NCBI GenBank assembly: GCA_903887775.1
Contig: CAISRB010000033.1
Span: 248,001-312,000, forward strand
Source: an uncultured Bacteroidales bacterium
GTDB lineage: Bacteria; Bacteroidota; Bacteroidia; Bacteroidales; FEN-979
Direction: 5' to 3'
DNA length: 64,000 nucleotides
Under the pieces are notes generated by a model, which saw only the letters and a program-made list of their open reading frames with translations, did no database searches and was not told where the DNA came from. Below are positions 1 through 9,911 of this stretch, in pieces. Positions within the stretch are counted from its first letter, which is position 1. Each line of letters starts with the position of its first letter. Position numbers and translations under genes: made by a program.

Positions 1-23
1 GTTTGTTATAAAACGGCCTGCAA

Positions 24-704
24 ATGAAAATTGATATATACTGCAACGAAAGCCTCATCGTTCTCATAGATACCAGGCCGGTAATGAAAAAGGATGGTGA
101 AGTTCAGGTTCAATATCAGGGAAAAAAAGCTCTGAAGGAGATCGTTTTTGAGTTCGAGAAGACTGGTTTAAAAGGTATATTGTCTGTTTGGTCGGAGGAT
201 AAATTCAAGCAGATGGTAAAGACTTTTTTTGCCCTTCATGAAAAAGTCGAAGCTGCCGGAGGGGTTGTTTTCAATGAGCATGAAGAATTGCTGGTTATCC
301 ACAGAAATGGAAAATGGGATCTCCCGAAAGGCAAAATAAACGGTAAAGACCGGCGTAAAGCCTTAAGCAATAGATCAGGCAAAAATGGAAAATCATCTGC
401 AACGGACCTTGTTGAACGAATCGCACGAATAGCTGCCATCAGGGAAGTCAAGGAAGAGACAGGCTTAAAGAACCTTACAATATCGTCAGAGCTATTCGTT
501 ACATACCACATATATTTTAATAATGATCGGAGAATCGTCAAACATACACGCTGGTTCAGGATGGAAGCTACAACCGAAGACAGCCTGAAACCGCAAATTT
601 CCGAGGGAATTATTATTGCGCGCTGGATACCGGCCAATTCACTTGGCTGTATTTTTGCGCATACATACGAATCCCTGAAACCTCTCATTAAATCGGTAAT
701 GTAA
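24..704 (+). CDS. Nudix hydrolase with an insertion inside the Nudix box
   Basis: A 226-aa protein. Residues 1-70 form an N-terminal region of unknown function. The Nudix fold starts near residue 77 (AAGGVVFN) and continues through WDLPKGK (98-104) and REVKEETG (140-147), the metal-binding half of the Nudix box. Between the box glycine (G103) and the box arginine (R140) there are 36 residues instead of the usual 13, so about 23 Gly/Lys/Ser-rich residues are inserted. The metal ligands of REVxEETG are intact, so hydrolysis of a nucleoside diphosphate derivative is plausible, but the substrate cannot be read from the sequence. The gene lies 27 bp before the next reading frame in the same direction and may be co-transcribed with it. 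Confidence is high for the family and low for the substrate. Confidence 0.85.
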   Translation: MKIDIYCNESLIVLIDTRPVMKKDGEVQVQYQGKKALKEIVFEFEKTGLKGILSVWSEDKFKQMVKTFFALHEKVEAAGGVVFNEHEELLVIHRNGKWDLPKGKINGKDRRKALSNRSGKNGKSSATDLVERIARIAAIREVKEETGLKNLTISSELFVTYHIYFNNDRRIVKHTRWFRMEATTEDSLKPQISEGIIIARWIPANSLGCIFAHTYESLKPLIKSVM

Positions 705-731
705 AATACCTGATCTTAAGAACGTAGTATT

Positions 732-1430
732 ATGGACCAGCATTTAATCAAACCTTCCGAGCTGATTAAGGCGTTTATTCGAAAATCCTCCTTTAAACAG
801 GAAGTCTATCTTAAAACCCTTGAAGTATTCCGGCAGTTTAAAAAGGAATGCGAGGGGTTTATCACTTCCAATCAGGAGACTGTGCTGCGATCAAAAAATC
901 CATTGCTCTTTGAATATAAAGAAAGGGGAGACTTCCAGTTTGAACTCCGGTTTGGATCCGATATTCTTATCTTCATGATGCATACGAATGTGTTTGAATT
1001 TCCGCGTGATCATGAAGTTATGAAAACCGATTATATCAGGCAGGATAAGCTCCGTTCGTATTGCGGCAATATCATGATTTTTAATTTTCTTGCAGATTCA
1101 TTCAAATACAACCGCTCCAACGATCTGGGTTATCTAATCGGAAGGGTATTCGTGAACCGTGAACTTCATTATTTTGTGGAGGGGAAACGCGAACTGGGCA
1201 TGCTGTATAATAATTTCGCTCATACCAGGTTGAATCAGAAGACTATAAGATCTATAATATATTCCAGTATCCTGTATACTATTAATTTTGATCTTCTGAC
1301 TCCCCCTTTCGATAATCTCAAAGAAGTTACACAACTTGAGATGCAATCGCAGATGGATTCAATGGCAATCAGAACAGGCAAGAGAATTGGTTTCAGGTTC
1401 CAGGCCGACGGGCTCGAGCAAAACGGGTGA
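732..1430 (+). CDS. Conserved hypothetical protein
   Basis: A 232-aa soluble protein with no signal peptide, membrane segment or motif that I recognise. It is rich in aromatic and charged residues (for example FEYKERGDFQFELRFG, about residues 56-71) and looks like a compact alpha/beta protein. The reading frame has normal codon use and follows the Nudix gene by 27 bp, which suggests an operon. A weak hairpin plus T-run follows at 1521-1541. No function is proposed. Confidence 0.7.
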   Translation: MDQHLIKPSELIKAFIRKSSFKQEVYLKTLEVFRQFKKECEGFITSNQETVLRSKNPLLFEYKERGDFQFELRFGSDILIFMMHTNVFEFPRDHEVMKTDYIRQDKLRSYCGNIMIFNFLADSFKYNRSNDLGYLIGRVFVNRELHYFVEGKRELGMLYNNFAHTRLNQKTIRSIIYSSILYTINFDLLTPPFDNLKEVTQLEMQSQMDSMAIRTGKRIGFRFQADGLEQNG

Positions 1431-1758
1431 AAGTCTTTATATATTCCGATCTGTGCTTTTCTATACTCATTATCGCTTATTCAAGCGATAATATTGATAA
1501 ATTCAGAGAAATCTTCTCCTGATCCAAAATCGGATCTTTTTCCTTTTATAGTATTGAGATTGTTTCAAACTGACAATCAAATAATTAAAAATGTCGTACC
1601 TTGCTTTTGATTTTTATAATTAATTCTGGCTCGTCCTTTGTTTCGTCTTATCATACAACAAGTCAATAAAACTGTTTCTTTATCAATGCCGGTCTTCAGG
1701 ATGATTCAAGGCATGGATTGACTTTTTTAATTGAACAAGGTTATCTAACCAACAAAGA
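1431..1758. other. Gene-poor spacer with a perfect hairpin
   Basis: This 328-bp AT-rich spacer has no credible reading frame. It contains a perfect 10-bp inverted repeat with a 4-nt loop at 1469-1492 (ATTATCGCTT / AAGCGATAAT). A second short stem, GATCC/GGATC at 1521-1536, is followed by five T residues. The first is AT-rich and not followed by a T-run, so it may be an operator or mRNA-end hairpin. The second may be a weak terminator for the preceding genes. Confidence 0.5.
1521..1541 (+). terminator. Weak intrinsic terminator candidate
   Basis: A five-base-pair stem GATCC/GGATC with a six-base loop is followed directly by TTTTT. It lies 90 bp after the stop of the hypothetical gene ending at 1430. 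The short stem makes this a low-confidence call. Confidence 0.3.
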
Positions 1759-3666
1759 GTGGAAAAATCAGGAAAAGATGGTCTGACAAAACCACTGGAC
1801 GACCCGCCACGACTACCCGGCCATTCCGGCAAGGAGATGACGCAACTCGTTCTGAAGCTTATCAGGCCTTATTATGCCTGGTTGGTTGTGATCTTCTCAG
1901 CGATGCTTCTTGAGACAGCAATGAGCATAGCTGCACCCTGGCCGCTTAAAATTATTATCGATAATGTGATCGGGAAGCACAAACTGCCTGAATTTATGGG
2001 GTGGCTTCGTGATTTTTCATTTGGCGAAAATACGATGGCGCTGGCCGGTGTGGCCGCAGCCATTACGGTTCTGATTGCAGTGATCGCTGCGGTTGCGGGC
2101 TATATTGACAACTATTTTACTGAAAGTGTAGCTCAAAACGTTGCAAATGATTTGCGCCAGAAACTTTACCATCATCTTCACCGCCTTTCGTTGAGATATT
2201 ATGACACACACAAAATTGGCAACCTGCTTAGCACCATTACATCTGATGTGAGCACCGTGCAGAGTTTTGCTTCAACCGCACTGCTTAGCATCCTCATTGA
2301 TTCGCTCACAATCGTGGGTATGGTTGGGGTCATGCTATATCTGAATTTTGACTTTGCGCTTGTTGCTGTTGGCGTGACACCCTTCCTTTTACTTTTTGTT
2401 GCACGTTTCAAGAAGGCGGTAAAGAAGGCCACACATGAGGTGAGAATACATCAGAGCGATATCCTTGCCGTTGTACAGCAGGGGTTGGAATCAGTGCGAT
2501 CGGTCAAAGCATTCGGCAGGCAGGATATGGAGGAGGGACGTCTCAGGGAGGCCAGCATGGAGACCGTACAGGCAGCGCTTAAGGCAAGACGTGTCAAATC
2601 TCTGCTTTCACCTATTGTATCTGTTACCGTTGCATTCTGTGTGGCTTTTGTCCTCTGGCGCGGGGCTGGCCTGATCCTCCGCGATGCGATGACCATCGGC
2701 GCCCTCACTGTGTTTCTTTCGTATCTCAGCAAATTTTTTAAACCGGTGCAGGATCTTGCGAAGATGACCAACGTCATCGCTCAGGCTGCAGTGGGCCTGG
2801 AACGTATCCAGGCTATCCTCGGGGCTGATACGATCATTCCTCAAAAAGCAGGCGCACTAAGCCCGGCCAAATTAAAGGGCGAGATTGTTTTCGAGCATGT
2901 TGCCTTTGCCTACGATCCTGCCTCTCCTGTGCTTCGCGATATCAACCTCACGATTAAACCCGGCCAGCGAATCGGTGTTTGCGGGCCGACCGGCGGTGGC
3001 AAGTCCACTGTTTTGAGCCTGATCCCGCGATATTACGACCCTACTTCCGGACAGGTTCTGATCGACGGAGTGGATGTGACCAATTACAAACTGGACCTGC
3101 TTCGTGAGCAAATTGGATTCGTTTTGCAGGAAACGGTCCTGTTTGCAGGCAGCATACGTGACAATATAGCTTATGGAAGGCCGGATGCGTCACCCGGGGA
3201 AATTATGGAAGCCGCCGGGATGGCCAATGCAGATGAGTTTATCATGCAGATGCCGAACGGCTATGACTCTCTTGTCGGTGAACGCGGACTGACGCTCTCG
3301 GGCGGTCAGCGACAGCGCATCGGTATTGCCAGGGCCATCGTACGCAACGCACCCATCCTCATTCTTGATGAGCCAACCGCCGCCCTGGACACTGAATCGG
3401 AAAAATCAGTCATGGAAGCTTTGGAACGCCTGATGAAAGGCCGCACCGTCATCACCATTGCACATCGTTTAAGCACCATTCGCGATGCCGATAAAATTGT
3501 CGTTTTAAAAGGCGGTTATATTGCAGAAGAAGGCACGCACGAAGAACTCATCAGGAATAATAAAATTTACGCAGAACTTTATCAGATACAGGCCGGAACC
3601 AGGCCTGAGCTTAACTCAACCCAGGGTGTCACCGGTTCAGGAATGGAGGCCTTTTCCTCTTCATAA
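1759..3666 (+). CDS. ABC exporter, fused membrane and ATPase domains (MsbA/lipid exporter type)
   Basis: A 635-aa half-transporter expected to dimerise in the inner membrane. Residues about 35-335 hold six transmembrane helices (type I exporter fold). The ATPase domain follows, with Walker A GPTGGGKST, signature LSGGQ, Walker B ILILDEPTAALD and the switch histidine in ITIAHRLST. The substrate may be a lipid, peptide or drug and cannot be decided from sequence. The start is GTG at 1759; an ATG at 1837 would remove 26 residues that precede the first helix and is a possible alternative. The phospholipase D-like gene follows after 48 bp in the same direction. Confidence 0.88.
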   Translation: MEKSGKDGLTKPLDDPPRLPGHSGKEMTQLVLKLIRPYYAWLVVIFSAMLLETAMSIAAPWPLKIIIDNVIGKHKLPEFMGWLRDFSFGENTMALAGVAAAITVLIAVIAAVAGYIDNYFTESVAQNVANDLRQKLYHHLHRLSLRYYDTHKIGNLLSTITSDVSTVQSFASTALLSILIDSLTIVGMVGVMLYLNFDFALVAVGVTPFLLLFVARFKKAVKKATHEVRIHQSDILAVVQQGLESVRSVKAFGRQDMEEGRLREASMETVQAALKARRVKSLLSPIVSVTVAFCVAFVLWRGAGLILRDAMTIGALTVFLSYLSKFFKPVQDLAKMTNVIAQAAVGLERIQAILGADTIIPQKAGALSPAKLKGEIVFEHVAFAYDPASPVLRDINLTIKPGQRIGVCGPTGGGKSTVLSLIPRYYDPTSGQVLIDGVDVTNYKLDLLREQIGFVLQETVLFAGSIRDNIAYGRPDASPGEIMEAAGMANADEFIMQMPNGYDSLVGERGLTLSGGQRQRIGIARAIVRNAPILILDEPTAALDTESEKSVMEALERLMKGRTVITIAHRLSTIRDADKIVVLKGGYIAEEGTHEELIRNNKIYAELYQIQAGTRPELNSTQGVTGSGMEAFSSS

Positions 3667-3714
3667 CCGGATATTTGTTAATATTTTAATCACAATTCAA
3701 AACCAGTATTTCCA

Positions 3715-4731
3715 ATGTCAATACGCACTCTCATTGTTCTCCCGGATGAATCCCCGAAACCCTTCCTCGATGCGATCAATGCTGCGAAGAAATCACTTCA
3801 GGTCAAAATGTTTGTTTTTTCCGACCCTGTTTTGCTCAATACCGTTGTTGCCGCTCACCAACGGGGAGTGAAAGTCCGCGTAATGCTTAATGCGGCCCGG
3901 CGAGACGGGGAAGATGATAACAAGGAGGTGAGAAAAGCGCTTGAACTCGCAGGAATAGAAGTGAAGGACAGCAATCCCGGCTTTGGCATCACACACGAGA
4001 AATCGATGGTAGTGGATGAAAACATCGCCTATGTGAAATCACTTAACTGGGCAACACAGAATCTTACCGAAACCCGCGATTACGCCATCACCACGACCCA
4101 TCCCCACGGAGTCGGCGAAGTTATCGCCTGCTTCGATGCTGACTGGAACCGTCAGGAATTCAAACCCGGTTTTAGCGCCCATATGATCTGGTGCCCTGCA
4201 AACGGCCGTGAACGCATAGCACAGTTTATTGATAATACAAAGTATACCCTCTTTATCCAGAATGAACGTTACCAGGATATGGTGATCATTGAACGTCTCG
4301 TTCGTGCCTGTGAACGAGGCGTGAAAATCCATCTCATGGCCCGCCCTCCGCATTCACTGAAAAAGGAAAAAATCATTGAGGGGGTCGGGGGCTTGCGAAT
4401 TATGGATGATGTTGGGATCAGGATTCACAAACTGAAACATCTGAAACTGCATGGTAAAATGCTGCTGGCAGATGGCCTGCATGCTATTGTAGGTTCTATC
4501 AACCTCGCTCCCGGCAGTTTTGACGACAGGCGGGAACTGGCTATTGAAGTGCATGATGAGGATATCGTTGAGCGGCTTCACAGTATCGCAAGCCATGATT
4601 GGGAACATTCGTACCCGCTCGATCTCACCGACGAGGGATTGTTCACCGATCTCGAAGAACATGGACAGGGCGGTGCTGAGAAACTTGTACTCAGAATGGA
4701 CGATGAGCATGCAAAAAAGCATAAATTTTAA
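3715..4731 (+). CDS. Phospholipase D-like / cardiolipin synthase-like protein
   Basis: A 338-aa protein with two complete HxKx4D catalytic motifs: HEKSMVVD (first half) and HGKMLLAD (second half). Each is followed by the expected serine/asparagine segment (KSLNW and GSINL). Two HKD motifs in one chain are the hallmark of the PLD superfamily, where one His forms the phospho-enzyme. Bacterial cardiolipin synthases share this layout but usually carry N-terminal membrane helices, which are absent here. It is therefore probably a cytosolic phosphodiesterase or phosphatidyltransferase. Its position 48 bp after the ABC exporter hints at a shared membrane-lipid role, but that is inference. Confidence 0.8.
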   Translation: MSIRTLIVLPDESPKPFLDAINAAKKSLQVKMFVFSDPVLLNTVVAAHQRGVKVRVMLNAARRDGEDDNKEVRKALELAGIEVKDSNPGFGITHEKSMVVDENIAYVKSLNWATQNLTETRDYAITTTHPHGVGEVIACFDADWNRQEFKPGFSAHMIWCPANGRERIAQFIDNTKYTLFIQNERYQDMVIIERLVRACERGVKIHLMARPPHSLKKEKIIEGVGGLRIMDDVGIRIHKLKHLKLHGKMLLADGLHAIVGSINLAPGSFDDRRELAIEVHDEDIVERLHSIASHDWEHSYPLDLTDEGLFTDLEEHGQGGAEKLVLRMDDEHAKKHKF

Positions 4732-4806
4732 ATCCTGTTAAAACCCTTTACAGATTAAGCCTGAGAGATAAATTATTTAATTTAATATTCATATAGACAT
4801 AAAATT

Positions 4807-6201
4807 ATGGCACTGCACGAAAAAGAAAAGATCATTGCGAAGATGGACGAAGATATTTATACTTCAACCGATTTAAGGATAAGTATCCCAAAATACAGGA
4901 TTCCAGAAAAAGACAGCAGGAGCGAAGATGTATATTCAATCATTCATGATGAACTCATGATAGACGGAAACTCAAGATTGAATCTTGCAACATTCTGTTC
5001 AACCTGGCTTGATTCAGAGATCCATAAATTAATGGATGAATGCCTGGATAAAAATATGATAGATAAGGATGAGTATCCTCAGACTGCTGCCATTGAAGAA
5101 CGATGTGTGCACATGATGGCCGACCTGTGGAACGCCCCTAAAAGTAAAAACACAATAGGTTGTTCTACTACAGGCTCAAGCGAAGCAGCCATGTGCGGCG
5201 GACTGGCGATGAAATGGCGCTGGCGTGAAAAGATGAAAGCTGCAGGTAAGGAGGCTTTGAAACCAAATTTAATAACGGGTCCTGTACAGGTGTGCTGGGA
5301 AAAATTCGCGAGGTATTTTGATGTGGAATTAAGGCAGATTCCAATGGAACACGGGCGATTGCTGATGAATGCGGAGGAAGTTCTGAAACGTTGTGACGAA
5401 AATACAATCGGCGTTGTTCCAACTCTTGGTGTTACGTTTACCTGCCAGTACGAAGATGTAAAATCAATCAGTGAAGCCCTGGATGGTCTTCAAAAAACAA
5501 AAGGGCTGGATATCCCTATCCATGTAGATGCAGCCAGCGGAGGTTTTGTTGCTCCGTTCCTTCAACCTGAGCTTGTATGGGATTTTCGTTTGCCCAGGGT
5601 GAGATCTATTAATACTTCAGGACATAAATTCGGGCTGTCACCTCTTGGAGTGGGCTGGGTGATCTGGCGTGAGAAATCAGATTTGCCTGAAGGATTGGTT
5701 TTCAATGTAAACTACCTGGGAGGCAATATGCCGACTTTCGCACTTAATTTTTCAAGACCCGGTGGACAGATCGTTGCACAGTATTACAATTTCCTGCGCC
5801 TGGGCAAAGACGGATACAGGAGGATACAGCAGGCCTGCGCCGATCATGCAACATATATAGCCCGTAAAATGGAAAAAATGAAAATTTTTGACATTATTTA
5901 TGACGGACAGGGAGCTCTTCCCGGAGCATGCTGGACTTTGAAAAAAGATGCTGATCCCGGTTTTTCACTTTATGACCTGTCTGATCGTATGCGCAGCAGG
6001 GGTTGGCAGATTGCCTCTTATTCCATGCCTGAAAATTGTGAAGATCTTGTTGTACAAAGGGTTTTGATCCGCCATGGTTTCAGCCGCGATATGGCAGATC
6101 TTTTAATTGCTGATTTTGAGAGGGCCCTCGAATGGTTTGCGAAACATCCGGTTAATAATTCGAAAGGAATTGAGGAGGCTAAAGTTTTTAATCATAATTA
6201 G
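4807..6201 (+). CDS. gadB: Glutamate decarboxylase (PLP-dependent)
   Basis: A 464-aa enzyme (E. coli GadB has 466) converting L-glutamate to GABA and CO2 while consuming a proton. The PLP region is clear: HVDAASGGF (about 239-247) and the Schiff-base lysine K274 in SGHKFGL. The C-terminus reads FNHN, so the penultimate residue is His463. In E. coli GadB the penultimate His465 caps the PLP aldimine at neutral pH and shuts the enzyme off. The antiporter gene follows after 28 bp, giving the two-gene acid-resistance unit. I see no TAnnTTTG element in the 75-bp upstream gap. Confidence 0.93.
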   Translation: MALHEKEKIIAKMDEDIYTSTDLRISIPKYRIPEKDSRSEDVYSIIHDELMIDGNSRLNLATFCSTWLDSEIHKLMDECLDKNMIDKDEYPQTAAIEERCVHMMADLWNAPKSKNTIGCSTTGSSEAAMCGGLAMKWRWREKMKAAGKEALKPNLITGPVQVCWEKFARYFDVELRQIPMEHGRLLMNAEEVLKRCDENTIGVVPTLGVTFTCQYEDVKSISEALDGLQKTKGLDIPIHVDAASGGFVAPFLQPELVWDFRLPRVRSINTSGHKFGLSPLGVGWVIWREKSDLPEGLVFNVNYLGGNMPTFALNFSRPGGQIVAQYYNFLRLGKDGYRRIQQACADHATYIARKMEKMKIFDIIYDGQGALPGACWTLKKDADPGFSLYDLSDRMRSRGWQIASYSMPENCEDLVVQRVLIRHGFSRDMADLLIADFERALEWFAKHPVNNSKGIEEAKVFNHN

Positions 6202-6229
6202 TTCACAATGTTAATCTAAGAAATTTATC

Positions 6230-7660
6230 ATGGAACCGACAAAAAAGAGCAATATGACAACCACCCGTCTTGTTTTTATGACAGGTGCAGCTGTATTCAG
6301 CCTTCGTGGATTATCCTTTATGGCCATAGAGGAATTAACAATGTTTTTCTATGTCTTATTCGGGACGGTGCTGTTCCTGATACCGGCATCGATGGTTTCG
6401 GCTGAACTGGGCGGGGCTTTCGGATCCACCGGAGGCGGTGTGTATACCTGGGTGAAAGAAGCCTTCCATAAAAAGCTGGGGTTTCTTGCCATCTGGCTCC
6501 AATGGATACAGAATGTGGTATATTACCCTATCCTGCTTGGGTTTGCTGCTGCCATCATTGCCTATATGATCGGGAAGCCTGAGTTAAGCAACAATGGAAC
6601 TTATGTCGGAATTTTCTGCATCGTTGTGTACTGGATATCCACACTGATTACCCTGAATGGCACCCAGCTGATGTCAAAAATTGCAAGTTATGGATTTCTG
6701 CTCGGAACAGTTATTCCCGGGGCTGTATTGATTATTTTCACAATTATATACATGATACAGGGTAATCCCATGGCCTTTTTGCATCCTTCCTCGGTTGATA
6801 CAACATCTGCATATCTTTTAAACGGGATCAGCCATCCGCGGTGGTTCCCACATATTACAAGCCTGGATAATGTCACTTTCCTTGCAGCTGTAATATTGAT
6901 ATTTGCCGGGATTGAAGTCCAGGCAGTCCATGCCAATGAATTGAAAAACCCTTCAAAACAGTTTCCGAAAGTTCTTCTTTTTGCTGCTGCACTGATCTTC
7001 TTTTTACAGATATTAGGTTCCCTTGCAATTTCGATAGTTTTACCTGAAAGCAAGATGACGTTGCAATCGGGTCTCATGCAGGCCTTTGAAAATATTTTTG
7101 TGAGTATGGGCCTGAAATGGTTGCTCCCTGTAGTATGTATACTGATGGCATTCGGGGTTTTAGGCAGCGTGATTTCATGGATTGCAGGCCCCAGCCGTGG
7201 TTTGCTATGGACCGCGAAGGATGGATTGCTGCCTGCCGGTCTTGCAAAAGTGAATAAAAAAGGCATACAGCAGAATATCCTCATGGTGCAGGGTCTGATC
7301 GTAACACTTCTGTCATCCATTTATTTTATCATACCTAATGTTGGTGTTGCTTTCTTCCTGCTGGGTGCTTTAACTATCGGACTTTACCTGATAATGTATA
7401 TGCTTATGTATGCCGCAGGTATTAAATTGCGATACTCCCAGCCCGACCTCGTCCGTTCTTATAAAGTTCCAGGCGGGAATAACGGCATGTGGGCGATTGC
7501 GGGTATCGGGTTCCTGGCTGTATTGTTTGCCTTTATCGTATCCTTTTTCCCGCCTTCGCAGCTGCCTGTTGGAAGTCCGTTGGAATATGTTTGTTTGGTA
7601 GCCGGAGGAACAATCCTCTTTACAATACTGCCATTCCTGATTACCATCGGGAAAAAGTAA
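6230..7660 (+). CDS. gadC: Glutamate:GABA antiporter, APC family
   Basis: A 476-aa polytopic protein with about 12 hydrophobic segments of the APC fold, beginning near TTRLVFMTGAAVFSLRGL. With the adjacent glutamate decarboxylase it would import glutamate and export GABA at the inner membrane, removing intracellular protons. The chain ends (FLITIGKK) directly after the last helix. E. coli GadC has 511 residues and an extra C-terminal plug that blocks the channel at neutral pH. That plug is missing here, so any pH gating must work differently. The T9SS gene downstream is convergent. Confidence 0.88.
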   Translation: MEPTKKSNMTTTRLVFMTGAAVFSLRGLSFMAIEELTMFFYVLFGTVLFLIPASMVSAELGGAFGSTGGGVYTWVKEAFHKKLGFLAIWLQWIQNVVYYPILLGFAAAIIAYMIGKPELSNNGTYVGIFCIVVYWISTLITLNGTQLMSKIASYGFLLGTVIPGAVLIIFTIIYMIQGNPMAFLHPSSVDTTSAYLLNGISHPRWFPHITSLDNVTFLAAVILIFAGIEVQAVHANELKNPSKQFPKVLLFAAALIFFLQILGSLAISIVLPESKMTLQSGLMQAFENIFVSMGLKWLLPVVCILMAFGVLGSVISWIAGPSRGLLWTAKDGLLPAGLAKVNKKGIQQNILMVQGLIVTLLSSIYFIIPNVGVAFFLLGALTIGLYLIMYMLMYAAGIKLRYSQPDLVRSYKVPGGNNGMWAIAGIGFLAVLFAFIVSFFPPSQLPVGSPLEYVCLVAGGTILFTILPFLITIGKK

Positions 7661-7741
7661 GTCATGATAATACTCAAGGGATTGCTTAAATTATTGCGGT
7701 CCACAGGGTAATCTGAAATAAAGAAAAAAATGGCTGATATT

Positions 7742-9643
7742 TTATTCCGTGACCACCATCTTTCTGGTCTGGATAAAACCGTCACACCTCATTTGTACGA
7801 AATAAATCCCTGGAGGATAAATTTCGTTGTTGACTGAAAACCGAACTGTATAATCGCCGGGCTGCCTTTCTTCGTTCACAGGGTTTGCAATTTCAATTCC
7901 AAGCTGATTATAAACTTTAACCGTCACAAACGCGTTTCTTTTCAACTGGTATCGGATTACGGTGGAAGCGCTGAATGGGTTGGGGGAGTTTTGCGACAGG
8001 TTGAAATCAGCTGATGAAAAGTTGATGGTGCTGATGCCTGTATAAAGGAAGGCAACCTCATCGGACCAGGGGCTCCATTTTAAATTATCATCCCTGTACT
8101 TTACCCTGTACCAGTATGGTGTGTTATGGGTGAGAATGCTGTCGGGCACTACAAGTGAATCGAGAACGATACCTGCATTTTTATTGATGGGGAAAAAGTC
8201 AGGCGACCCTGTATTCTCAAAAATATCTTCCCTGTCGCGGAGCTTTTTCAGGACCGGATTGCCATAGTTCCCCTGGGTGGCAGTAACCTCAAACCATGAC
8301 GACATGCAGGAATCCGAGCCTGCCATGGGGGAAGCTGAAAGGATTATGGGATTGGTTGAAGTAACCTGATTGGCCACAGGTTTCAGAGGAGCCGGCTGGT
8401 TCATCCTAAAGTGCCAGGTAGCAAGTACCTGGTGAAGGGGATGCTCGGGTTTACCCATTGTATAGGTTTCGGCCACGTACGATTTGTCATCAACATTGAT
8501 ATCCATAATGACATAGTTGTAATCATCGACGGTTTCCTGGATTTCCGGGTAATCAACCGAACCTGAAAAATACCTGGTTAGCTCGGCTCCCCCTCCGCCT
8601 GCAAGGACCGTGCGGAAGTCATGCATCACAGTGTTCTGGGAGTTGGTATCTACGATTGCTCCTTTTTCAAAATCGTGGGCATGGCCGTAAGAATACTGAA
8701 CCATTTTATAAAACTTCACGAACTCTCTGTAAAAGACAATATCAACCGAATCGTTGTTCCCTTCTGTCCAGATCTCCGTATGCCAGGGGTGGTGGGCGAA
8801 AGTGAAAACGAGGTTTATCCCCGGATCGGCATCTGATTCAGTCAGGACTTTGTTCAGCCATGTTTTTTGTATGGGTGCGCCGATGATTTTTTCATTGCTG
8901 TTAAGTACCACGAATTTGCATCCGGCGATCTCAAAGGAATAAAACCTTTCATTATAGGCCGTCCTGGCAACCGCAGAATCGGTGAAATCCTCGTACTTCA
9001 TGTAATCAAAATAAAATGCCGATTCGTGTTCATGGTTGCCGATGGCGACCATAAAGGGCAGGGAACAGGAAAGATTCGCGATCTTATTAAAATATTCGGT
9101 CTGGAAACGGTCGATGTCCCTGCCGGTCCACACTATATCTCCTGTATGCATGACCAGGTTGACCGAATCGAACCATACAGTCCCGTATTTTGTTTGCAAT
9201 GTTTGCTGAACATTCAGACAAAGCTGGCCAAGAATAGACGGGATCGTGTCGTTGTACCTTGAATCCCCGAATATGACGAAGCGGATATGCCTGCCTGCCG
9301 TTCCCGGCAGGGGTTCGCTCCTGAAAGGATATACGGCAGAAGAATCAGTACCGCTGATGCAACGGTAATAATACCTGGTATCGGGCGTGAGTCCTGCCAG
9401 CTTGACCGTATGCCAGTACTTGCCGCTGATGTTCTGGAAAGAACCGGTTTTAACCTGGTCGAGGTTAGTGCCTGAAAGGCCGTAACGGACTTTCGTGAAA
9501 GCCGTGTCGATAGAATGCCAGCTGATATAGACCGAAACCGGCGTGGGGGTTTGCAAATAAGGGTTGATCTGTGCCTGCAGAGAGACACTCCCGATCAGGA
9601 TCAGGATAAAAACCATAACCGGTAAAGAGATAAATTTTTTCAT
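7742..9643 (-). CDS. Secreted purple acid phosphatase-like metallophosphoesterase with T9SS sorting domain
   Basis: A 633-aa protein. Residues 1-25 are a signal peptide ending in SLQAQ. A fibronectin-like N-terminal domain (about 25-115) precedes a calcineurin-like metallophosphoesterase domain with the ligand motifs FGDSRYND, MHTGDIVW, IGNHEHE and FAHHPWH. The last 75 residues (NLSQNSPNPF through GIYFVQM and MVVTE) form a type IX secretion type A sorting domain, so the protein should be exported through the T9SS and anchored or released at the cell surface. The likely role is phosphate scavenging from organic phosphoesters. It is monocistronic and convergent with gadC. Confidence 0.88.
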   Translation of the reverse strand: MKKFISLPVMVFILILIGSVSLQAQINPYLQTPTPVSVYISWHSIDTAFTKVRYGLSGTNLDQVKTGSFQNISGKYWHTVKLAGLTPDTRYYYRCISGTDSSAVYPFRSEPLPGTAGRHIRFVIFGDSRYNDTIPSILGQLCLNVQQTLQTKYGTVWFDSVNLVMHTGDIVWTGRDIDRFQTEYFNKIANLSCSLPFMVAIGNHEHESAFYFDYMKYEDFTDSAVARTAYNERFYSFEIAGCKFVVLNSNEKIIGAPIQKTWLNKVLTESDADPGINLVFTFAHHPWHTEIWTEGNNDSVDIVFYREFVKFYKMVQYSYGHAHDFEKGAIVDTNSQNTVMHDFRTVLAGGGGAELTRYFSGSVDYPEIQETVDDYNYVIMDINVDDKSYVAETYTMGKPEHPLHQVLATWHFRMNQPAPLKPVANQVTSTNPIILSASPMAGSDSCMSSWFEVTATQGNYGNPVLKKLRDREDIFENTGSPDFFPINKNAGIVLDSLVVPDSILTHNTPYWYRVKYRDDNLKWSPWSDEVAFLYTGISTINFSSADFNLSQNSPNPFSASTVIRYQLKRNAFVTVKVYNQLGIEIANPVNEERQPGDYTVRFSVNNEIYPPGIYFVQMRCDGFIQTRKMVVTE

Positions 9644-9862
9644 AGGTTCAGGAATTGGATCTGCATTAATTTTCGAACAAATAAATATAGTAATTTATTT
9701 CATTCAGGAAATGATCCTTCCTGAAAACAGGACATATTATTACGTTATGACTAAAACTGACTATTCAGGGCAGCCTGACTGCACAAACGGGATATTATCT
9801 GAAGGGGGGATTCGTCATTTCAGGGGTTCCTGAAATGTTGTACCTATGTTGTACCAAAAATG
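9644..9862. other. Spacer with 9-bp hairpin and TTGTACC direct repeats
   Basis: No credible gene lies between the phosphoesterase and tRNA-Glu. A perfect 9-bp inverted repeat with a GGTT loop (CATTTCAGG/CCTGAAATG) spans 9816-9837. It abuts two direct TTGTACC copies at 9838-9844 and 9849-9855. Confidence 0.5.
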
Positions 9863-9897
9863 AAAAAAGGCCGATATTCTGTTGAATATCAGCCTTT
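9863..9897 (-). terminator. Terminator of tRNA-Glu
   Basis: On the minus strand a long stem (AAAAGGC-TGATATTC paired with GAATATC-GGCCTTTT, ACAG loop) ends in six T residues. It sits 15 bp past the 3' end of the tRNA and fits an intrinsic terminator. Confidence 0.8.
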
Positions 9898-9911
9898 TAT
9901 AAGTGTATCGG

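Noticed and set aside
236-688. Minus-strand frame within the Nudix gene
   Set aside because: It mirrors the codon pattern of the plus-strand gene, which has a clear catalytic motif.
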